From CAKZNE01 sp040222435 (GTDB lineage: Bacteria; Bacteroidota; Bacteroidia; Flavobacteriales; Schleiferiaceae), in assembly GCA_965212245.1 (NCBI GenBank), contig OZ243107.1:3100001-3164000 (forward strand): 64,000 nt of DNA, read 5' to 3'. Below are positions 59,587 through 64,000 of this stretch, one piece after another; within the stretch, counting starts at the first letter, position 1, and each line of letters opens with the position of its first letter. The notes beneath the pieces were generated by a model that searched no databases, was not told the DNA's origin, and was given only the letters and a program-made list of their open reading frames with translations. A program made the translations under genes and the position numbers.

Positions 59587-60288
59587 ATGAAAAAATTCAT
59601 TGCACTATTTGTCCTGGCCATACTGTTTACCTCCTGTCAAACGGGAGTTAAAGGTAATGGTCGCGTAAAAACAGAAGAACGCACTGTAGATCAGTTTAAC
59701 CGCATTGATGTAAGCGGGTCATTTGATATACATATCAGGCAGGGAGACACGCCCGGGCTTACCATTAAAGCAGATGACAACTTGCTGGAACTCATCGAGA
59801 CTTCCGTTTCCGGTAGTGAGCTTAAGGTTAAGTCTCAAAAAAATATTAGCAGGGCTAAGGAGCTGTCTCTCTTTATTACCGTTCGGGAATTAGAGAAGGT
59901 TGAAACATCAGGCGCCTGTTCTATTTTCACAGATGGAGAGTTGCGCAGTGCCAATTTGGAAATAGAGTGCTCCGGAGCTTGTGAGGCAAATATGAATCTG
60001 CGTTGTGATGATCTTAGCATTGATATAAGCGGGGCTGGTGATCTTACGCTTAAAGGAATAGCGGAGAATCTTAAAATAGAATCTTCCGGAGCCTGCGAGG
60101 TAAGTGCTTTTGAACTTAAAACCTTACGTACCAGTATTCAGATCAGCGGAGCAGGCGAAGTGGATGTGTATGTAACAGAAGAGCTTAAAGTGGATGCCAG
60201 CGGAGCGGCAGAAGTGCGCTATAAAGGTAATCCCAGAAATATAGATCAAGACGCCAGCGGAGCATCGTCCGTAAAACCGTATAATTAA
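59587..60288 (+). CDS. DUF2807 (GIN/head domain) lipoprotein B
   Basis: The 233-residue protein has a lipoprotein signal (ALFVLAILFTSC, Cys17). The DUF2807 fold follows: GNGRVKTEERTVDQFNRIDVSGSFDIHI, then beta-helix turns with SGA repeated about every 18-22 residues (ETSGACS, ECSGACE, ISGAGDL, ESSGACE, DASGAAE). It differs from the upstream paralogue in being lipid-anchored. The phosphohexomutase gene begins 8 nt after the stop. The function is unknown. Confidence 0.9.
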   Translation: MKKFIALFVLAILFTSCQTGVKGNGRVKTEERTVDQFNRIDVSGSFDIHIRQGDTPGLTIKADDNLLELIETSVSGSELKVKSQKNISRAKELSLFITVRELEKVETSGACSIFTDGELRSANLEIECSGACEANMNLRCDDLSIDISGAGDLTLKGIAENLKIESSGACEVSAFELKTLRTSIQISGAGEVDVYVTEELKVDASGAAEVRYKGNPRNIDQDASGASSVKPYN

Positions 60289-60296
60289 AATCAAGT

Positions 60297-62018
60297 ATGA
60301 GCTTGGAACAGGAAGTAATGCAAAAGGCGCAAGCCTGGACTCAAGAACCCTTTAACCTTCAGACCCGTCAGGAAGTAGAACAATTAATAAAAGAAGGAGG
60401 TGAGGCACTGACCGATGCTTTTTACCGCGATCTGGATTTTGGTACCGGAGGATTACGGGGTATTATGGGTGCCGGTACCAACCGCATTAACCGCTATACA
60501 TTGGGTATGGCCACACAAGGTCTTTCCAATTACATAAAAAAACAATTGCCGGGTGAGAAGCTGAAAGTAGCTATTGCGCACGATAGCCGTAATAATTCCA
60601 AATCATTTGCCCGCCAGGTAGCCGAAGTTCTTGCCGCGAATAACATAGAAGTGTATCTGTTTGAAGATCTGAGACCTACTCCTGAACTGTCCTTTGCCAT
60701 TCGCCACTTAGCTTGCCAGGCCGGTATTGTAATTACAGCCTCTCATAACCCTCCGGAATACAACGGGTATAAAGTATACTGGGAAGATGGTGGACAACTG
60801 GTGCCTCCTCATGATCAAGGTGTAATACAGGAAGTACGCAAGCTTAAACCGCAAGATGTTCAGTTTGCTACTGAAACCGACCGTATTCATTCCATTGGAC
60901 ATGATGTGGATAACGCCTACCTGGAAGAAGTCAGCCGGTTGAGCCTTTCCAATGCAGGTAAGGCTGATCTTAAGATCGTTTTTACCCCTATACATGGTAC
61001 ATCCATCACCCTCATGCCGGCCGCATTAAAGAACTCCGGTTTTGAGCAGGTCACTATTATTGATGAACAATCTACACCAGACGGAAATTTCCCTACGGTA
61101 AAATCACCCAACCCGGAAGAAGCGGCTGCTCTTACCCTGGCCGTTGATAAAGCAGCTGAACTGCATGCGGATATGGTTATTGGCACCGACCCTGATGCGG
61201 ACCGGGTAGGACTGGCTGTACGCACCCCTGAAGGAAATATAGAACTGATCAATGGTAACCAGGCTGCGGCAGGTTTGATCTACTATATGCTGGAAAACTG
61301 GAAAGCCAATGGCAAACTGGATGGGAAGCAGTTTGTAGCTAAAACCATTGTTACTACTGATCTTATAGATAAAATGGCTGCCCATTACGGTGTAGGTTGT
61401 CCCAATGTATTAACCGGTTTTAAATGGATTGCGGAGGTTATTCGGAAAAAAGAGAACAGCGCTCAATTCATAGCAGGAGGGGAAGAGAGCTATGGTTATA
61501 TGATCGGAGATTTTGTGAGGGATAAAGATGCAATTGCCAGTGGAGTGATGTTGGCCGAAGCTGCGGCCTGGGCTAAATCCAAAGGTTCATCCTTTTATGA
61601 AATGCTGGTTGATATATATCAGCAATTTGGTTTGTATCAGGAAGCTCTGGTTTCTGTAACCAAAAAAGGAAAACGGGGAGCGGAGGAAATTGCTGAAATG
61701 ATGGAGCACTTCCGTAATGCTCCACCCAAGGAAATTGGAGGAGAAAAAGTAGTGCGCAGGCTAGATTATAGATCGGGTATAGATCAAAACCTGGATACTG
61801 GAATCCAAACTTCAATTGATTTACCCAAAAGTAATGTTGTTCAATTCGTTACAAGTAAAGACAGCAAAATAACTGCCCGGCCCTCCGGCACTGAACCCAA
61901 GATTAAATTCTACTTCAGTGTACATGCGCAATTGAAAGATCGTACCCGGTTTAAGACTGAAAGATCTGAACTGGAGAAGCGTATAGACAAGATGAAAGTT
62001 ACAATGGAATCGTACTAA
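60297..62018 (+). CDS. Phospho-sugar mutase (phosphoglucomutase/phosphomannomutase)
   Basis: The 573-residue alpha-D-phosphohexomutase interconverts hexose 1- and 6-phosphates for glycan precursors. The phospho-serine is Ser149 in VITASHNPPEYNGYK. The metal loop is GTDPDADRVGL, the sugar-binding loop GGEESYGYM, and the phosphate-binding loop RPSGTEPKIKFY. The N-terminal DFGTGGLRGIMGAGTNR is typical of the PGM2-like group. Sugar preference cannot be read from the sequence. A membrane glycosyltransferase gene follows after 10 nt. Confidence 0.94.
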   Translation: MSLEQEVMQKAQAWTQEPFNLQTRQEVEQLIKEGGEALTDAFYRDLDFGTGGLRGIMGAGTNRINRYTLGMATQGLSNYIKKQLPGEKLKVAIAHDSRNNSKSFARQVAEVLAANNIEVYLFEDLRPTPELSFAIRHLACQAGIVITASHNPPEYNGYKVYWEDGGQLVPPHDQGVIQEVRKLKPQDVQFATETDRIHSIGHDVDNAYLEEVSRLSLSNAGKADLKIVFTPIHGTSITLMPAALKNSGFEQVTIIDEQSTPDGNFPTVKSPNPEEAAALTLAVDKAAELHADMVIGTDPDADRVGLAVRTPEGNIELINGNQAAAGLIYYMLENWKANGKLDGKQFVAKTIVTTDLIDKMAAHYGVGCPNVLTGFKWIAEVIRKKENSAQFIAGGEESYGYMIGDFVRDKDAIASGVMLAEAAAWAKSKGSSFYEMLVDIYQQFGLYQEALVSVTKKGKRGAEEIAEMMEHFRNAPPKEIGGEKVVRRLDYRSGIDQNLDTGIQTSIDLPKSNVVQFVTSKDSKITARPSGTEPKIKFYFSVHAQLKDRTRFKTERSELEKRIDKMKVTMESY

Positions 62019-62028
62019 AATACACTCC

Positions 62029-63729
62029 GTGCTAAAGCACACTTACTTTTGGCTTTTTCTTTTAGCTACCCTGGTGTACATGCCGGGCTTGCATATTACG
62101 GTCATGGATGTGGATTCGGCCCAATATGCCAGTATTAGTCATGAAATGGCTGAATCTGGTAATTACCTGCAGGTACAGCACCGGGGAGAGGATTACCTGG
62201 ATAAACCCCCGCTTTTATTTTGGGTGAATGCATTGTTCTTTCAACTATTCGGTATCTCTGATTGGGCATTCAAGATCGGCTCATTTCTTTTCACAATCCT
62301 GGGGGTATACAGTACTTACCGGGTGGGTAAGCTATTATATAATGCTAAAACAGGCCGTTTGGCAGCGCTGCTGTTATATACCTGTCAGGCCTTTTTCCTC
62401 TTCAACAATGATGTAAGAACAGATACTATATTAACGGCTGCCGTGATTTTCGCCATTTGGCAAATGCTGGAGTGGCTGCATAACAAGCGCTGGATATGGT
62501 TGCTTGGTGGCGCATTAGGTATAGCCCTGGCAATGCTGGCTAAAGGCCCCGTAGGCTTAATGGTGCCCGTGCTGGCTTTGGGTAGCTATATTATGGGTCG
62601 TAAAAGTTGGAAAGACCTGTATCGTTGGCAATACCTGGTGCTTGTGCTAATAGTAGTTGTATTACTCAGTCCTATGCTTTACGGGCTTTATGACCAGTTT
62701 GATGCTCACCCGGAAAAAACAACGCTTATGGTTTCCCCGGATGGTTTGCGTTTTGAAAAAGGAGTAAGTGGTCTCCGGTTTTATTTATGGACTCAGAGTT
62801 TTGGCCGCATAACCGGTGAAAACGTTTGGAAAGACACTTCAGGGCCATTTTTCTTTGTTCACAATTTCCTATGGTCTTACTTGCCTTGGGCATTTATGTT
62901 TGTATTTGCCCTTTTTACACGGTTGCGCCAGGCTTTTTACGATCTGATATGGGCCGGGAGGGTGCCTGAACTATTAACACCAATGGGCTTTTTATTACCT
63001 TTTATCATCCTCTCACTTTCTGCCTATAAATTACCTCATTATATCTTTATCCTATACCCACTGGCCTCTATATTAGTAGCATGGTGGTGGAATGAGAAAG
63101 TTTTTGGTGATAACCGGCAGCACCCCTGGCTGGTGATGAGTCTTATTTTTCAGGCAATGATTGCCGTGGCAAGTGGGGTACTGATCTATTTTATTCAGTT
63201 CCGTTTTTTTCCGGATACTCCCTTATGGATAGGTGTATCCACTGCCATAGTGTTTATAGCCGGTATTTTCTTTTTGATCCGATATAAAAAAAGCAGGCTT
63301 AACCTGATTATAGGGTCGGTGGGGGTATCTCTCGCTATAAATTTCACCATGAACACCCGGTTTTATCCCGGTATTATGCAGTATCAGGCCGGTAACCAGG
63401 TGGCCGATTACGTAAACAATCAAAATATTAACCCTGATAAATTATTCTTCTACAACACTTTTTCATTTAGCCTGGGTTTTTACCTGCAACACACTGTAGC
63501 TACCGCCAGCAATGAATTTATTCTTTCTAAACTCGGTGCCGGTGAAGATCTTTATTTGCTGGTAACCGATGAATTTATTCCCGAGCTAAATGCGAAGTAT
63601 GAGTTTGAACAGATTGAGATGTTCAACTCTTTTAAAGTTACCCGTTTGTCGGCTCAGGTGCTCTTCCCTGAGGATAGGGTTCATAATTTTGAAACATATT
63701 ACCTTCTTCATCTTACCGATTATAAATAG
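62029..63729 (+). CDS. GT39-type membrane glycosyltransferase (ArnT-like)
   Basis: The 566-residue polytopic protein starts at GTG 62029, which is needed for the first membrane segment; ATG 62083 would truncate it. The catalytic Asp motif follows the first helix (MDVDSAQYASISHEMAESG), with the conserved YLDKPPLLFWVNAL loop. About 11-12 membrane segments and a C-terminal soluble tail follow. Family members transfer sugars from polyprenyl-phosphate carriers to lipid or protein acceptors on the outer face of the inner membrane. Substrates are unknown. Its pairing with a phosphohexomutase fits a glycan pathway. Confidence 0.9.
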   Translation: MLKHTYFWLFLLATLVYMPGLHITVMDVDSAQYASISHEMAESGNYLQVQHRGEDYLDKPPLLFWVNALFFQLFGISDWAFKIGSFLFTILGVYSTYRVGKLLYNAKTGRLAALLLYTCQAFFLFNNDVRTDTILTAAVIFAIWQMLEWLHNKRWIWLLGGALGIALAMLAKGPVGLMVPVLALGSYIMGRKSWKDLYRWQYLVLVLIVVVLLSPMLYGLYDQFDAHPEKTTLMVSPDGLRFEKGVSGLRFYLWTQSFGRITGENVWKDTSGPFFFVHNFLWSYLPWAFMFVFALFTRLRQAFYDLIWAGRVPELLTPMGFLLPFIILSLSAYKLPHYIFILYPLASILVAWWWNEKVFGDNRQHPWLVMSLIFQAMIAVASGVLIYFIQFRFFPDTPLWIGVSTAIVFIAGIFFLIRYKKSRLNLIIGSVGVSLAINFTMNTRFYPGIMQYQAGNQVADYVNNQNINPDKLFFYNTFSFSLGFYLQHTVATASNEFILSKLGAGEDLYLLVTDEFIPELNAKYEFEQIEMFNSFKVTRLSAQVLFPEDRVHNFETYYLLHLTDYK

Positions 63730-63789
63730 GAGGGGTTATATGAACAAACCGGTAGTAATGCTATTTATAGAACCTGTAAAATCATTCAA

Positions 63790-64000
63790 ATGAAAAGGAT
63801 TGTTCTTTTATTAAGCTCTATTGTATTCATATCCTGCACCCCTCAAAACCCCAGTAAAGAACCTGTTTCAGGGGTTTGGCGAGGTACTATTGCCTTGAAT
63901 GACAGCACTAATCTGCCTTTTAATTTTGAATGGAATTCCACCTCCGATAGTCTTTACAATATGACCATCCGGAATGGTGAAGAACGTATAGAAGCCTCAC
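63790..64000 (+). CDS. Lipoprotein, 3' end outside window
   Basis: ATG 63790 begins MKRIVLLLSSIVFISC, a lipoprotein signal with Cys16. It continues PVSGVWRGTIALN, LPFNFEWNSTS and MTIRNGEER, and is still open at the right edge (about 70 residues visible). This start resembles the N-terminal domain of Bacteroidota TlpA/thioredoxin-like lipoproteins, but the redox domain, if present, lies outside the window. The open frame excludes a short overlapping frame at 63590-63793. Confidence 0.7.
   Translation, partial: MKRIVLLLSSIVFISCTPQNPSKEPVSGVWRGTIALNDSTNLPFNFEWNSTSDSLYNMTIRNGEERIEAS

Overview
The window looks like a chromosomal segment of a Bacteroidota bacterium, most likely a marine or aquatic member of the Flavobacteriia. 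The evidence is five secreted proteins with C-terminal type IX secretion (T9SS) sorting domains, LytTR/LytS-type signalling, DUF4294, DUF6588 and DUF2807 proteins, weak or absent Shine-Dalgarno sites with A-rich leaders, and promoters of the Bacteroidota form TTG-N19-21-TAnnTTTG upstream of two tRNA transcripts and clpC. Family and genus cannot be fixed from this sequence alone.

The left third (1-20248, + strand) is an accessory block of four co-directional genes. They are a Hint (intein/hedgehog-type) protein cut by the window edge, a fibronectin-III-like repeat protein ending in one YD-like repeat, a 2691-residue LamG-FN3-Rhs protein, and a 2934-residue Rhs/Tc-toxin-like protein. The last has carbohydrate-binding-like modules and a C-terminal tip that reads as a GIY-YIG-type nuclease. 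The three complete proteins have no visible Sec signal, T9SS domain or neighbouring immunity gene. This is the most unusual part of the window.

From 20345 the window is mostly housekeeping. mnmE, an M16 peptidase, a T9SS protein and a LytTR/LytS two-component pair lie on the - strand. They are followed by a biotin carboxylase-DUF4294 pair, miaE, a glycosyltransferase-AlkB hydroxylase-DUF6588 run, tRNA-Leu(CAG), and a persulfide-dioxygenase-like/rhodanese pair. Next come two tandem paralogous T9SS proteins, tRNA-Lys(TTT) with tRNA-Leu(GAG), aroK with a nitroreductase, two more T9SS proteins, an SLC13 transporter, and divergent clpC and gyrA. After gyrA lies a gene-free stretch with a strong candidate structured RNA or attenuator (about 53180-53345). 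The right end carries a YihY membrane protein, pirin, two lipoproteins, htpG, two DUF2807 proteins, a phosphohexomutase, a GT39 glycosyltransferase and a lipoprotein cut by the right edge.

Most genes are separated by clear intrinsic terminators, several usable in both directions, so transcription units are short. Likely co-transcribed sets are the Rhs block, the kinase-regulator pair, accC-DUF4294, GT2-alkB-DUF6588, aroK-nitroreductase, YihY-pirin-lipoprotein and phosphohexomutase-GT39.
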